Assembly: GCA_964017185.1 (NCBI GenBank)
Contig: OZ024870.1
Span: forward strand, 55,120,312 to 55,184,311
Direction of reading: 5' to 3'
Source of the DNA: Rugalucina vietnamica
Taxonomy: Eukaryota > Mollusca > Bivalvia > Lucinida > Lucinidae
DNA: 64,000 bases
Part shown: piece by piece, positions 44,911 through 57,074 of the stretch
Numbering within the stretch: the stretch's first letter is position 1
Layout of the letters: each line of letters opens with the position of its first letter
Translations under genes and position numbers: made by a program
Notes under the pieces: generated by a model
What the model saw: only the letters and a program-made list of their open reading frames with translations
The model's database searches: none
Told to the model about the DNA's origin: nothing

Positions 44911-46318
44911 ATATAACACTGATGCCAGTTACATGTGATTATGGCAAACTAACTGTTAATCTTAGAGTTGGTTCAATAATCTGAACCAAAGTGTCTCATT
45001 AAATTCCTGTAATTCCAATATAGCCATGTATGGTATAAAGTTAAAGCTGAATCAAGCATGATGAACAAAAAATCATTAAATGTAAGATCAAATTGATCAA
45101 CAGGGGATAATTGTAAAGTCACTAGCAAGTATGATGCCTTAACAACAAAAGTATGCTGACAAAAGACTCAGTAATTAAAAACCTTCACAGGTTATTGCAA
45201 GTTACACTGTCTCGTAACTTTGACAATAAGTCACCTTGACCTTATATAATATTTTCAAGTTTTGGAACGGCCTTAAAGCTGGTGCTGAGCATTAAGAACC
45301 ATTTTTTTTCTGTTTTAATGACTTTTTTTTGTATCCAAAAAATCACCACTATGATACAGATGTTGACAAACATAATAAATTGATAAAATGTTAACAAATG
45401 ACTAATGCATTGCTGATTGCTAAAATCTGAGAAAATGCTTCACATAGACTATTTTCGACAACAATATTTCAGCCAAAAAGATTTATAGAATGCACCTATT
45501 GTAAGTACTTGGCAAAACACTCAGACAAAAATCTCTTCAGAAACTGTTTGCAGCACTCGGTAAATCAGAGAGAGAAAAGTGTTTCCAAGTTTCAACCCTT
45601 CAACATTAATAACATTCTGGAAAATAAGAGGAAATAAGAAAAAATAACACAACAGTAATAGCTAATTACAACATATCAACCAAGATTTATTACATAACAA
45701 ACTGTGGGATGTAAGTCATTCCAGTTTGTTCCAAGTTAAACAATAGAAACAGTAATGGTTAGAGGCTGACTGACAGACGAAAACAGAAACAACTCAAGAG
45801 AAGTGACGGAGGGATAAACATCCACCCTAGAAAAACATGGTACCATAAAAATCCTACAATTACATGGTTAACAAAAAAGTGCAGGCAAAAAAGGAAATAC
45901 AAATATATTCTCCCTAAAATTATAGTTTTGCAGCATTACATATTATGAAATTGCAGAGAAAAAGAAAAGAAAGCTGAATGCATGTCTCAAAACTAATGTT
46001 CTAATATTTCCAGTTTGTTATTGTATACATACACAATACAACAATGTTCACCGATAAATTTTAGGTTCATTTTTTTTCTCTGATCATTACAAAACAATGC
46101 CATGATCAGCCCATGATGGATGAGTTGGAATTTTGTACCTATAATCCATCTTCTATAACAAACAAATAATGTCACTGACCTAATTCTTATCTTGTACTGT
46201 AAAATGCTAATATTTGTGAATTTGTTGCCTCACAAATTCAAAGTTTTCCTTAAAAAAAAGTTAACTATAAACAAGTACATATACCCTCACATGAATTCAA
46301 GAACTTGCTAATAATTCA
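44911..46318. other. Upstream region, no feature seen
   Basis: AT-rich sequence between a family A MITE and the CACTGTG fold-back; no supported coding. Confidence 0.5.
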
Positions 46319-46323
46319 GAAAT

Positions 46324-47426
46324 CACTGTGCCTTATCAGAACGCATAGTTGCAGAGAAAAATTGCGTTTCTTCATAGTAGATGATAAGCAACGCATAGTT
46401 CGAGATAGAATGATGAATTACCGATTTTAAAACACAATTTATGTTTCTATTACAGCCTATCCGTACCACCAATTACGGTTCACGGAAGAAAAAATATAAT
46501 AAAAAACCCACTGAAGGAAAAACCACACAGAGGCGTTTCTTTATTTTGCAAAACGAGATACAAAATGAGCTGCCGTAACTTCAGTATCACATGGGACAAG
46601 CTTTTCCCGCGTTTTTCTGTCAACAATACACATATTTCATTGGTTATACATAACACAGGCTAGAAATAGATATAAATTGTGTATTTATAGAATCACCGAT
46701 GCCAAAAATATAACCGTTTCATAGAAATAGCCACTGAAAGTAAATTAATACGGCAACGCATAGTTGGGAAAACAGGAAACGCATAGTCAGAAAAGTAGCA
46801 TCTCTACTTACCCACAGAACAAGCGTCAGGTGTCAATCAAGGTCTCTGCTTCTAAGAGAAGATATGTGCAGGAAAATGTCGTCGAAAACGGCGCGAAATC
46901 GAGACAGAAAAATCAGGCGTGTATCTTCTAAAGAGTTTATAGAGATGCTACTTTTCTGACTATGCGTTTCCTGTTTTCCCAACTATGCGCTGCCGTGTTA
47001 ATTTACTTTCAGTGGCTATTTCTATGAATCAGTTATATTTTTGGCATCGGTGATTCTATCAATACACAATGTATGTCTATTTCTAGCGTGTGTTATGTAT
47101 AACCAATGAAATCTGTGTATTGTTGACAGAAAAACGTGGGAAAAGCTTGTTCCATGTGATACTGAAGTTACGGTAGCTCATTTTATACTTCGCAGTTTTG
47201 CAAAATAAAGAAACGTCTCTTAGTATTTTTTTCTTCATTGGGGTTTTTATCATATTGTGTCTTCCGTGAACCGTAACTGGTGGTACGGATAGGCTGTAAT
47301 AGAAGCATTTATTGTGTTTGAAAATCGGACATTCATCATTTTATCTCGAAGTATGCGTTGCTTATCATCCTACTATGAAGAAACGCAATTTTTCTCTGCG
47401 ACTATGCGTTCTGATAAGGCACAGTG
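46324..47426. mobile_element. 1.1-kb fold-back, ends CACTGTG, 5-bp TSD GAAAT
   Basis: Both ends read CACTGTGCCTTATCAGAACG inward and remain near-identical for hundreds of bases (arms ~46324-46808 and ~46940-47426). The loop of about 130 bp includes GTCGTCGAAAACGGCGCGAA. GAAAT occurs at 46319-46323 and 47427-47431. Inside the arms ACGCATAGTTG / AACTATGCG recurs several times. No open frame of note. A 5-bp duplication with a CAC...TG heptamer is the combination known for Transib and RAG-like transposons; this is an inference. Confidence 0.85.
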
Positions 47427-48185
47427 GAAATAGAGAAGTTGTGAAATGAAAATCACACAAAAATGTTCAAATAGTTAATTGTATAAAATGCCAGCGTCCT
47501 GGTAAAATGTCGAGCAAAACACCTGCAGGAAAACAAACCTATTTAACATTGGTTTCTTTAAAGATAAAAAATGCTTCACTCTCCAAATCGGGAGTCATAT
47601 TGATGAGGATGAATAATCGGGAGACCACAACAAGATCGGGAGAATACCACTACATCATGATAAAAATTATCTCCCTGATGGTGATGTATGCATGTAAAAT
47701 TTTCCTTCCCCACAGGGCCCACATCCCCCATCACATGGCTAGTCATTGCAAATGTAGACATGCATTTCTTCTCTACATTAGTACACAAAATCTTATAAGC
47801 AATTTTACCCAACTGTAATTTTGCACATGATTTATCCCCTATCATCAATGACTGATGAGCCAAGCCATTTCCATACATCAGTTCCAAGTAAATTATCTAT
47901 TTTTGAAATTACACTGCCAAATGGTGTCAAACCAATTAAAGATATTTCTCCACAGTTTCTGTTACTGCTTGCTTGGATTGCTTTTAAACTTGATTAGGAA
48001 TGACATCATTTCTGCAAGTAATCTAGTCTCAAGATAGGCAATCATTCTATAAATTTCCAGTAGAAATAGTTTGTAGCTCTGCTATTTACGCTTTATGGCT
48101 CTTTAATAATAGTTTATGCCTACCCTAATTTTTAGAAACCTCTAGTTTTGATTAAATAATTCTAAGAGGGTCTGACATTGTCCAT

Positions 48186-48275
48186 TGTGCAGCCGTGGTG
48201 GTGTGGTGGTGTAATGGATAGTGTATTCGTAATAGATAGTGTATTAGCTTAGCAGGTTGAAACCTGGCTGGTACA
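48186..48275 (+). repeat. tRNA-like SINE head candidate
   Basis: TGGTGTAATGG fits the pol III A-box pattern, and AGGTTGAAACCTGG some 50 bp later resembles a B box with one base missing. It could be the head of a tRNA-derived SINE; not a functional tRNA (no cloverleaf seen). Confidence 0.4.
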
Positions 48276-48369
48276 TATGCCTGTCATGTTGGTGACAAAT
48301 GTTCACCCTGATGTAATAAACTGCCCATAGGGTGTAACACTATTTTTAAGGAAGGGGCTTCATTTCCCT

Positions 48370-48550
48370 GTTTATTTTTCCTATTTTGTTGGGTGATTTG
48401 GGGTTTAATGTCCCATAAACAACTATGGTCATATGGAGACCAGGTACCATGATTTATAGTCTCATTGGTAAAGACTGGAGAAGACCAGGATCTAACCCAT
48501 AACCCCAGCTTTACAAGACAGTGGCTTAACGCCTATCCCACTGAGGCTTC
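48370..48550 (-). repeat. SINE-like fragment
   Basis: Shares TTTATAGTCTCATTGGTAAA-GACTGGAGAAG...GGAT..AACCC and GTGGCTTAACGCC with 61467-61560. On the minus strand the pair reads as GGTTAAGCCACTCGC...GGTTCGATTCCGG, i.e. a tRNA-like A/B-box arrangement. Confidence 0.5.
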
Positions 48551-48835
48551 CACTTACGAAAACATGCCCATGCAATATACAGAGATTTTAATGTTGTAAA
48601 AAAACAAAAATTTTCAGTAGAATTTTTTTATATATTTTTCTTATTCTTGCTCAAAACATAGATTGTGGGTACATGTTAGAACAGCCTCAGTGAGGCGGTT
48701 CTAACGAGTACCCACAATCTATGTTTTGGAGCAAAAAATAAGAAAAATAGGTATACCGAAGCAAACCCAGTTTTTCTACATAAAAGTGGGAATTAAGGGG
48801 GTACAGTATTTATTGTATGGACATGTTAGCTTGAT
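48551..48835 (-). mobile_element. Family B MITE
   Basis: CACTTACGAAAACATGCCCA to GACATGTTAGCTTGAT; core GTGAGGCGGTTCTAACGAGT. Confidence 0.85.
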
Positions 48836-49017
48836 ACATATTTCTTCCTCTTATTGAGGCACAAAAAAAAACAGCTTCAGGTGAACTAGAAAATTTCGAC
48901 AGAGCGAAGATGTTATTGTAATTTATTGGCCTGAACTGCTGATTGATGTCCCTGTCAGAGCACAGTCTTGAACAAAGCAGTGCTATCTCTGGATATCAGC
49001 AACTGATCAGCATCATC

Positions 49018-49248
49018 GGCGCCAGGTCTCAAGAAAACTTTTCTTTTGAATTTTTGACCAGGTCCGACACAAACCAGTCTGTGCAGTTACTGAAGAAGGT
49101 TAAATGCTTGAAATTTTGGATCTAGTAAGAAGAGGAACTGCACTAGCTATCCAAGAAGCAAAAACAAAGGCGCTGATCAGCTGCGCAGTAACTGCGCAGC
49201 TGATCTGCGCCTTTGTTTTTGCATATGCAAAAATCAGTTTTTCTCGTG
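49018..49248 (-). mobile_element. Family A MITE between 21-bp direct repeats
   Basis: Core GCTGCGCAGTAACTGCGCAG and GACCAGGTCCGACACAAACC are recognisable; normal GAGCC ends are missing. CAGCAACTGATCAGCATCAT occurs on both sides (48997 and 49249). Confidence 0.75.
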
Positions 49249-49331
49249 CAGCAACTGATCAGCATCATCACAGACTTGTTGGAGCTCAACAACCTTTGCT
49301 GCAAACTGAGGAGCCAAAATCTAATTTTCAG

Positions 49332-49346
49332 GTGTGTGTGTGTGTG
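49332..49346. repeat. (GT)n microsatellite
   Basis: Short GT run. Confidence 0.8.
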
Positions 49347-49424
49347 AAATGTAAAATGTTGTGGTTGTTCCATTTCTTTGTCTGTTCACTGATGAGTCCA
49401 TTAATTAGATGGAACATATACCTT

Positions 49425-49843
49425 CAGTCAAATGATGACCATCTTGGACATGTGACCTGTAAATAGAACTTTGCTCTGCCTTCTCAAGAACTCCTGACTC
49501 ATTTATAAACTTTGTCTTTGATTCCACTGGGCAAAACCAAAACTTTGTAAGATTAATTTGTTCAAGTCCCGGTCTCCATGCTAAGTGTCATGGTCATCTA
49601 ATACTTCTATAAGTTCTGCATGCAAATTGTGGAATTCTACATAAATAATTATCATTGTGGCCATTTTGGTCATGTGACCTAGTGCTCCATTTTTATATGA
49701 AATTTCAAACTGAAACTCCAGATTTTAAACGGTGATTATTACAGATGACAAATATAAGGGGCAACTCAGTCCGAGGATGCCTAAACTGTATCATTATTGC
49801 TCACCTGAAGTGTAAGACTAATGGCTCAGGTGAGCTAAAATTG
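49425..49843 (+). repeat. Family E degenerate partial copy
   Basis: It retains ACCATCTTGGACATGTGACC, TTTGATTCCACTGGGCAAA, GGCCATTTTGGTCATGTGAC and the terminal GCTCACCTGA...GGCTCAGGTGAGCTAAAA, but is much diverged and has only one unit. Confidence 0.7.
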
Positions 49844-50004
49844 TTTAATTTGCCTATTGAATAAGCATGTAATGATCCATTTTTTTTTTCAAAATTAGAT
49901 ACCTCAAACACAAAGAACTTAGTCTACTCATCAATCACTTTGGTAAGCAAATTACAGGTTTCATGCATATACAGGGTGGCCTGGGGAATCACATTAAAAC
50001 ATTT

Positions 50005-50239
50005 GAGTCGTGACATGAGAAAACCAACAATCTTGGTTTCCGAAGAGGTCAGACACAAATCGGCCTGTACAAGCACAGAAGATGGCTAGAGGCTGGAAAT
50101 TTTGGATTTAGAAAGTAGAGGAATTGTACTATCTTTGAAGTGAAAATAAAGGCGCTGGTCAGCTGTGAAGTTACTGCACAGCTGATCTGCGCCTTTGGTT
50201 TCGCATATGCAAAATGTTGGTTTTCTCATGACGTGGCTA
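50005..50239 (-). mobile_element. Family A MITE, TSD ATTT
   Basis: GAGTCGTGACATGAGAAAAC to GTGGCTA; ATTT at 50001-50004 and 50240-50243. Confidence 0.87.
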
Positions 50240-50501
50240 ATTTGTCTTGATGTAATTTCAAGTATGTTACAGTTCATATGAAGAAGACACTACAAACTAA
50301 TGATATAACAGCTGTAAATAACATGTTTCATATGATACTACATGCTACAACTGTTTCCTGAACTTAAGATCACTCAGAAAAAAACAACATGCCATGGCAT
50401 AGCGAAATTCCTTACACCAGAAAAAAGTGATGTTTAGTATATAAAAATATGTCTAACAATTTTAAAATATTTTGACCGTTAACTACAAAAGAGTGTGCGT
50501 A

Positions 50502-50538
50502 GGGGGTGGGGAGGGGAGGGGGAAGAGGGGGGGGGGGG
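50502..50538 (+). other. G-rich tract, G-quadruplex candidate
   Basis: GGGGGTGGGGAGGGGAGGGG followed by GAAG and G12. Four or more G-runs of four or more with single-base loops fit an intramolecular quadruplex pattern. Confidence 0.6.
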
Positions 50539-50539
50539 T

Positions 50540-51690
50540 CTTGATCATACTCAAAATATGTAGCATAAATACTCCGGTACCCTGGTACCATGAAAAATCA
50601 GTTTTCTGGTGAAGTGGCTCACAGTCTGAGGATTTACAGGAAAAATAAAATTCTTTATAAACAAAGCAGCAGTTGATAACAAATAAATGTTCATGATTAA
50701 TTCTATAACTAGGGTATTGGCAACACGAATGACAGTTTTGTTTGTATTAGGCTTTACATCTAATTGCAGTCAGCAGTTTTTCAGTCATAGCTGGACCAAG
50801 ACTGACCAGAACTATATGGGAGCTTACCAATGTAGTCCCCAGGCCAAGACTCGGGGTGAGTCTTCTTGGAAGGGGAAGTAATGTGATGGGATAGCCTCCC
50901 TTGGTAAAATACATTGGTGCAACATATTAGCTGCATCTGGAGTGCTACTGTAATATGCAAATTAGAAACTCAAAACAGGTGCTTTAAATTTACACCGACA
51001 GGGTTTAGCTGTTGCTTGGTTCGGCTACACGTTACACTTTTGTACAACTTCCTGGCCTGATTACTGAACTATTTCATTTAAGGAATATACAAAAAGTTTA
51101 AAAATAAAATACAATTCATCACCATTATGAAAAGGCACTTTATCAATTTAATTAAAAGAAATTTAAAAGAAATTATTTTCTCCTTAAAAAGTCATGAATA
51201 TATTTAGAAAGAATTAACATTATTGTATTAAGCCACAAACATCTTAAAAAAGAGGTCTGACACCCTACAATAAATGAAGATAGATTATCTGTCTTTTTCC
51301 TTCTTATAAAAACTACAAAAATCGCCTGCCAAATTCTGTACAAACATGCAAGGTCAAAACCTTAAATGAACATCAACACCCCTAACAAGCTTTGAGAAAG
51401 GAGTCTCACAAACTGCCTTCAAAAATGATTTATGAGGTTTCACAAAACTATGGGTAGCATGGGTTGTGAATGACAGACTGGGAAGAAAAAAATGCTAAAA
51501 ATTACTTCAACTTGACTGGTTTAATTAGCCATATGTCAGCCTTGGGTTGAAAAATAATGGTGGGTATTTCAACTAGGAGCCAGCGACAGTCGACTGTCAA
51601 TAGCCTGAAATGCAACTGATGCCAGTGGATCACACCGGATATCATGAGACACACAATGCAACTGAGAATAACCAACCTGTTGAAATATTA
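50540..51690. other. Upstream region, little seen
   Basis: Contains the SINE-like fragment at 50748-50880 and otherwise AT-rich unclassified sequence. Confidence 0.45.
50748..50880. repeat. Related dispersed fragment
   Basis: TTTTTCAGTCATAGCTGGAC and GAGCTTACCAATGTAGTCCC parallel the 3450-3672 fragment. Confidence 0.4.
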
Positions 51691-51932
51691 GTCACATCAT
51701 GAGGACGTCAAGATTTTTGTCCATGCGAAAACAAAGGTACAGATCAGCTGTGCATTATCTGCACAGCTAATCTGTAAGCACCTTTGTTTTCACTACATGA
51801 ATAGTAGTCTTCTTTTTAAATCCAAAATTTCAAGCGTCTAGCCATCTTCTGTAGCTACACAGGCCAGTTAAAGTCTGTCAGATTTGGTTGAAGACCTAGA
51901 CCCTGAAGTCCGGTTTTCTCACATCGTGGCTC
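51691..51932 (+). mobile_element. Family A MITE (diverged)
   Basis: Core CAGCTGTGCATTATCTGCAC, then AAAATTTCAAGCGTCTAGCC, end CATCGTGGCTC. Confidence 0.82.
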
Positions 51933-52078
51933 ATATATGTATATGGCCTTATACATAGAATGTAAATATACCAGTCCAGAACAACTAGCAACCAATTGAG
52001 ATCAAGTTGTTCTCACAAACAGGTGTTTATTACTTTTTGTCATATTTTTATTTTTTCTGCATGTGTTGTTCTCAGTCC

Positions 52079-52326
52079 CATCAGGAAAATATGTCCATGT
52101 AATGTATACCCCCTTAAACCCCACTTTTATATAGCAAAAATGGGGTTTGCAGGGGTAAACTTATTTTTCTTATTTTTGCTCTAAAACATAGATTGTGGGT
52201 AACGTGTACCCACAATCTATGTTTTGAGCAAAAATAAGAAAAAAAATCAAACATCTTCTTCTGAAAATTTAGAATTTTTACAACTTAAGAAAATTGTGTA
52301 TTTTACATGGACGCGTTTTCGTAATG
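52079..52326 (+). mobile_element. Family B MITE lacking the central loop
   Basis: CATCAGGAAAATATGTCCAT to GACGCGTTTTCGTAATG. The arms meet at GATTGTGGGTAACGTGTACC, so the GAACCGCC hairpin is deleted. Confidence 0.87.
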
Positions 52327-54150
52327 CCGTTGGTTGTCTCCGAATAACTATTGTGTGGATGTGACTCTAACCAGTGCTTGAACCCCAAAGCTCAGAATAG
52401 CCTAGCTAGCCTTCTATTAAAGAGCCTGAATATTAATGCCAGTTTATTTTACTGGAAGAAAATTCATTAACGAAATATGACTCTTGTGAGATTAGCTGGT
52501 AATTAGAAAATTCCTTAATATTGCTTCTCATTATTTTATCCTAAGTAGCTACAATGATTAGATCTGGCAGATTTTCATATCACTCTTATCCATGTTTGAC
52601 ATCAGTTGACATACAAATTAATGGCTTTGGTGAACATGGCAATCAAATGCTTCTGGGGAAAGTGGGGGTGGGGTGGACCATTAAAGTTAAGAGGACAGCT
52701 CAGCATGTGCATCAACCTGTGATATCTCCCGATTTCAATGAGATTTCCCGATTTCAGTCTCCTGATTGTCACAATCTCCGAATATTACTATTTTCCTATC
52801 CGATTTTTGTGCCATCTGACCATGTTGTTTGATCAGTCATTATTGTGCATTATAATCTCCATACCAAAATTTCCACTTGATTATGTCTGAGAAATAAGGT
52901 GATGTACGCATGTGTAACATTATGATAAATTTGGTAGCCATCATGTATGGCAATTTTTTGCTGGAATTGTCACATTCTGTGGCTCTCGATCAAGATATAA
53001 TGAAATCTCGGCAGATCTGAACCAAAAAAAGCAATCCATCCTAACCAAAAAAGCTTGTGCCAGACCCCCATGTTATTTTATACCACACTTAATAAGATCT
53101 CTAGTTATTTGGGAAATTATCAGTTCCTATCTTAAGCTACTAGGCTATAACTCACTCCGATAAAGCAGGCCAAAATGATAAGAATAATCTACTACAACAG
53201 CTTCTTCATGGTGCTGTAGCGGTTCAAGACCAAGGTTGGTTAACCCTGGATGACTTTATAGCAGTTAAAGATACTTATATTAGCTCAAGTTAAATTAGTA
53301 TTACAATAAATTAATACACTCCCATAAAAGCATGTACATGTAGCAGGGTATCCCCCATATACATGAGTATAATTATGTATTGTCTGCAGATAAGATAAAG
53401 CCATTTTTTTTCTTTAGCTTTCAGCTGTGCTTTACATACAGGTACACACAGGCACGTTCCAGGTTTTCAAGCAGAACCAAGTAGTTTCTGCTTGATTGCT
53501 ATATCATTGTGGAGGGGCTGCCATTTTAAGAACTGCTATAGCAAATAAATACCATGTAAATCTATCTTCATGATTTTCTGAAAAAAATAAGATGCTGCAA
53601 AAGCAATGCTAAATTGCGGCTTACATGTTTAATTAGAACTGGAAATGGCAGCCATTTGGGGTGTGACTTTATCATATTATTGATAAAAGTTATATGAACC
53701 TATATAGGGACAATTTGGAACATATAATTTGTTAAAAAGAATTTATTCTTGCTTAGATTAAAGCTAAAATTAAATGGTACATTAAACAGCAAACCTTTCA
53801 TACTGGTTAGTAGTGTTAATAGCAAAATCTACTGCTGTAATAATACAATGCTCTCTAAAGGTATGTTATTAGTATGGCTGAATTTTGACCTTACACAGAG
53901 CAAAGATTGGATGAGTGTATAATTATAGTAGCATGTGAAAGGCTTATTAGGGTGTAAAAGTTAATTTGTTGGTGCTCGAATCTAGTATTTTAGGGGTATT
54001 TTAAGCCATGTCCTATTCACATGCAACATTCCTGGACTCATCTGATCTTTGGTCCATCTGAGGTCAAAATTGCATTCCAGATATCAAATATGAACAATAA
54101 TGGTTAGATATTATTGAATTTCTATGATTACAAATTCAGTCAATACATAC
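52327..54150. other. Upstream region, no feature seen
   Basis: No repeat family member or exon-like segment recognised up to the microexon candidate at 54151. Confidence 0.5.
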
Positions 54151-54186
54151 TTCTCCTGGTTATGCTTAGTCCATCATCTTCCGAAA
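54151..54186 (-). CDS. Candidate DDR upstream microexon (36 bp)
   Basis: On the minus strand a long pyrimidine tract (TTTTCTTTTTGCTTTCTTTTAG) is followed by 36 bp and the donor GTATGT. In the frame that fits, it reads SEDDGLSITRR with split codons at both ends. It is phase 1-1, the phase needed to precede the exon at 28977-29082; the other two frames have stops. The splice signals are strong and the phase fits. Against it: there is no homology to confirm it, 36 bp is short enough to arise by chance, and the required signal-peptide exon was not found. It could instead be an alternative exon or a false positive. Confidence 0.35.
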
Positions 54187-54734
54187 CTAAAAGAAAGCAA
54201 AAAGAAAACATCATAGTAAGGTTTGTAATTTAAAAAAAAAAAAGAAAAAAGAAGAAAAAAAAATCAAAATGCAAAGCAAAGCTGTATTAATGACTCTTGC
54301 CTGTAATAATTTTACCATTTTTAAATTTCGATCATTTTAACCAAAAAAAAAAAATAATGATGCTCAAATAGCACAAAGGCAATCGATGGCAATTAAAAGA
54401 ATAGATAAAATTTGTGGCCCATGATGCATGAACCGGAGCAGCAACAAAGACGTTACAGAAATCCAACAAAGAATTATAAAGTCTCAATTCTTTAATAACT
54501 TCTGGTGTCCAAAATTTTGTCCAAAATTCGAGTCTGATGCCAGCTTCAACAACTGAAAACCTTTGTCTCGAATTCAACAAAAGCAAGATTTCATTTCAGA
54601 ATTCAAAAATGGGTAATTTTAGATGAAAATGTAATAAATAATGACTGGTTTCACAGGAATTAACGCCACATCCATGAGTAATGATCTAATCTAATGACAG
54701 CTTCCAACACAACAATGAAACATGGTCATACATT

Positions 54735-54951
54735 TGAAAATCTGCCCAATACAAATATAAAAACAAAGACACAGATCAGCTTTATGATGACCAAGCAGCT
54801 GATTGGCCCCTTCGCTTTTGCTAAATAATAATTATGGAGCAATCCCTTCACATTTTTTTTCCGGAAATAGCAAGTCTGACATAATATTTTCTTGGCTGTA
54901 CACATGTACAGCCCTGACCAAAATTGTCGGAAATCCTGTGTGGCGATGCTC
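54735..54951 (+). mobile_element. Family A MITE, highly degraded
   Basis: Only AACAAAGACACAGATCAGCT, the CAGCTGAT counterpart, CTGTACA and the end GGCGATGCTC remain; limits approximate. Confidence 0.5.
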
Positions 54952-55544
54952 AAATAATAGCATGGAGACTGCAACTTTCTCACCATTAGTGAATTTCAAT
55001 TACTTATTATGTTACATTAATGGTATTTAAAATCACTTTTCAGGAGTTTTTGAACAACAACAAATTACTCTAAATTATGGGTTCACTTTTTTGTGAAAAA
55101 TCGAGGCTGCAAAAAAGTAAGGTGGTCTTCACTCATTCATCAACATTTCCAATGTCATCATAACCTCTGATTTGTGAGTGAGCCACTTCTATCTATCCAA
55201 AAATTATCTGATTGATCATCAGTACACCTTAGGTGTGGGGTGGGTGGCTATCCCCTGAAACTTCGAAAGAAAGCAGACACGTTGAGGTAGCATTACTTTT
55301 TTCCAAAAGTATACAAATAGATAAAGTCAGTGTGGCATTACTAATCATGTGTGTGACACTACTGCTTTCTCTGCCGGCAACTTTGCTGACATTTATTTCA
55401 CCATCTGATCCTTTCATGGTCCCTAAAAAGACTAATTCTATTGAATCTTCTTAGTTTAAAGATGAGTATTAGAGCTGGAGTCATGTTGAAAAACAGCTAA
55501 AAATAAAAATGAAAATGTCATATAACAAAATAGCAATGTCATGT

Positions 55545-56085
55545 TACTGGTAATTTAATGGAAAAGTCAAAATTCTAGTACATGTAATAAAATTGATGGC
55601 AATGTTAATATACTAAAAATTTAATGGCATATGCCATTATGTAATAGTAATTTAATGGCAATGTCAGGATATTAGTAATTTAATGGCAATGTCAAGGTAC
55701 AGGCAATTTAATGGCAATGCTGGTATTGAAATGGCAAACTGAAGAAACTAGTCATTAAAATTTAATGACAAGATACAAGTAATTTCCACCTGTCACTCAG
55801 AATGTATACTGACAAGTAAATTTGTGACAAAAGCTTAGGACAGACAAATGCATGTGGCTAACTGTGAATACATGTACAATATAAATTGCATGTAAAATGA
55901 ATGCAACTTAATTTTTGTTTGTCCTGGATTTTAATGAAAGGTGCAACGATAATACAATCGCGTTTGGTCAATTCAATGGCAATGCCAAAATACCAAGTAA
56001 TTTCATGGCTATGTCAAGATACTATAAATTTAATGGTAATGACAAGATGCTATGTAATGTAAAGGCAATGTCATTATTAAATGGC
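55545..56085 (+). repeat. Degenerate tandem repeat (TAATTTAATGGCAATGTCA)
   Basis: About twelve imperfect copies of TAATTTAATGGCAATGTCA plus a short variable linker (AAGATACTAG-like), interrupted around 55760-55960. Confidence 0.65.
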
Positions 56086-56532
56086 ACTAACCTTAAAAAT
56101 AACCATCAAATTGCATACTCTTATAGTACACTTGTCTTCCTGAACTCATTTTCAAGTATGTATAATATTTATCACAGGGAACTGACTATTCATTTTTATT
56201 AAGGACTAAGAGACTTTCTTCGCTTCTGCAATGCTGCAGACAAAAATAAATAATTGTAACTCATATTTAAGTGGCATTATCATTTTTGAGCAGTACACCT
56301 CAACCTCTTTATAACACTATTGTTGGGATCCAAGCCAATTTCCATGTTAGCTATCCATTCCGTGTTATAACGAGAGTAAAATGTATAGACATATAGCAAA
56401 ATTTGTCTAAAATGAATAATTGGGGTCCTACAATGATCAGTGTTATATCCAAAACCGTGTTGTAACGAACCTTGTTGTATAGAGGTCCAGGTGTATATTT
56501 CTTTGCTTTGAAAAATAATTAAACCAAATTAA

Positions 56533-56842
56533 TGCACTAGTCATTTGTAAACATGGCCCCCCACCCCAGGGGGAGGGCGGGGATAGTCATGGAAATGAGC
56601 GGGGCTTTGACCAACATTTTGCCATGGCATTGCGGGGAATATACCCGGGGTTTGCTTTATATAGGGCTGTGAAATGAAAAGACAGCAGGCTGCAGGGGAA
56701 AACAGCAGTGGTTTTACCAACTAGCAGTCCCCGCAGGGTGGGGCTTTAAGCAGGGATTTGCTGGACCAAAATTCAAAGTCCTCACTATTCCCCGGCCTGG
56801 GGGGGGGGGGGGGGGGGGGGCATGGTTACAAATGACTAGTGC
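56533..56842. mobile_element. Family M GC-rich fold-back
   Basis: TGCACTAGTCATTTGTAAAC...GGTTACAAATGACTAGTGC inverted ends enclose GC-rich G/C runs (CCCCCCACCCCAGGGGGAGG; a 22-G run at 56799-56820). Left flank TAA, right flank CAA. No coding. Confidence 0.8.
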
Positions 56843-57074
56843 GCAACCATTTTATTAATCATGTTCATAAATGGAGCCTGCTGTATCCCAAAATCTCTTA
56901 TTCCAGAGGTCAAGCCACATTTTTCCTCGGCATAATTAAAGGTGATGGTTTGAACACCTAAGGTGAGGTATTTTACACCTCGACAATTTGTCTCCAAATC
57001 CGTGACACATTATTAATCAGAGATTTATGACCATAATAACACCTTTTCCTTTTCTAACCTGCTTATGATAATTT

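Noticed and set aside
48186..48275. Functional tRNA gene
   Set aside because: A-box and B-box-like words exist, but no cloverleaf arms can be paired and the B box lacks a base.
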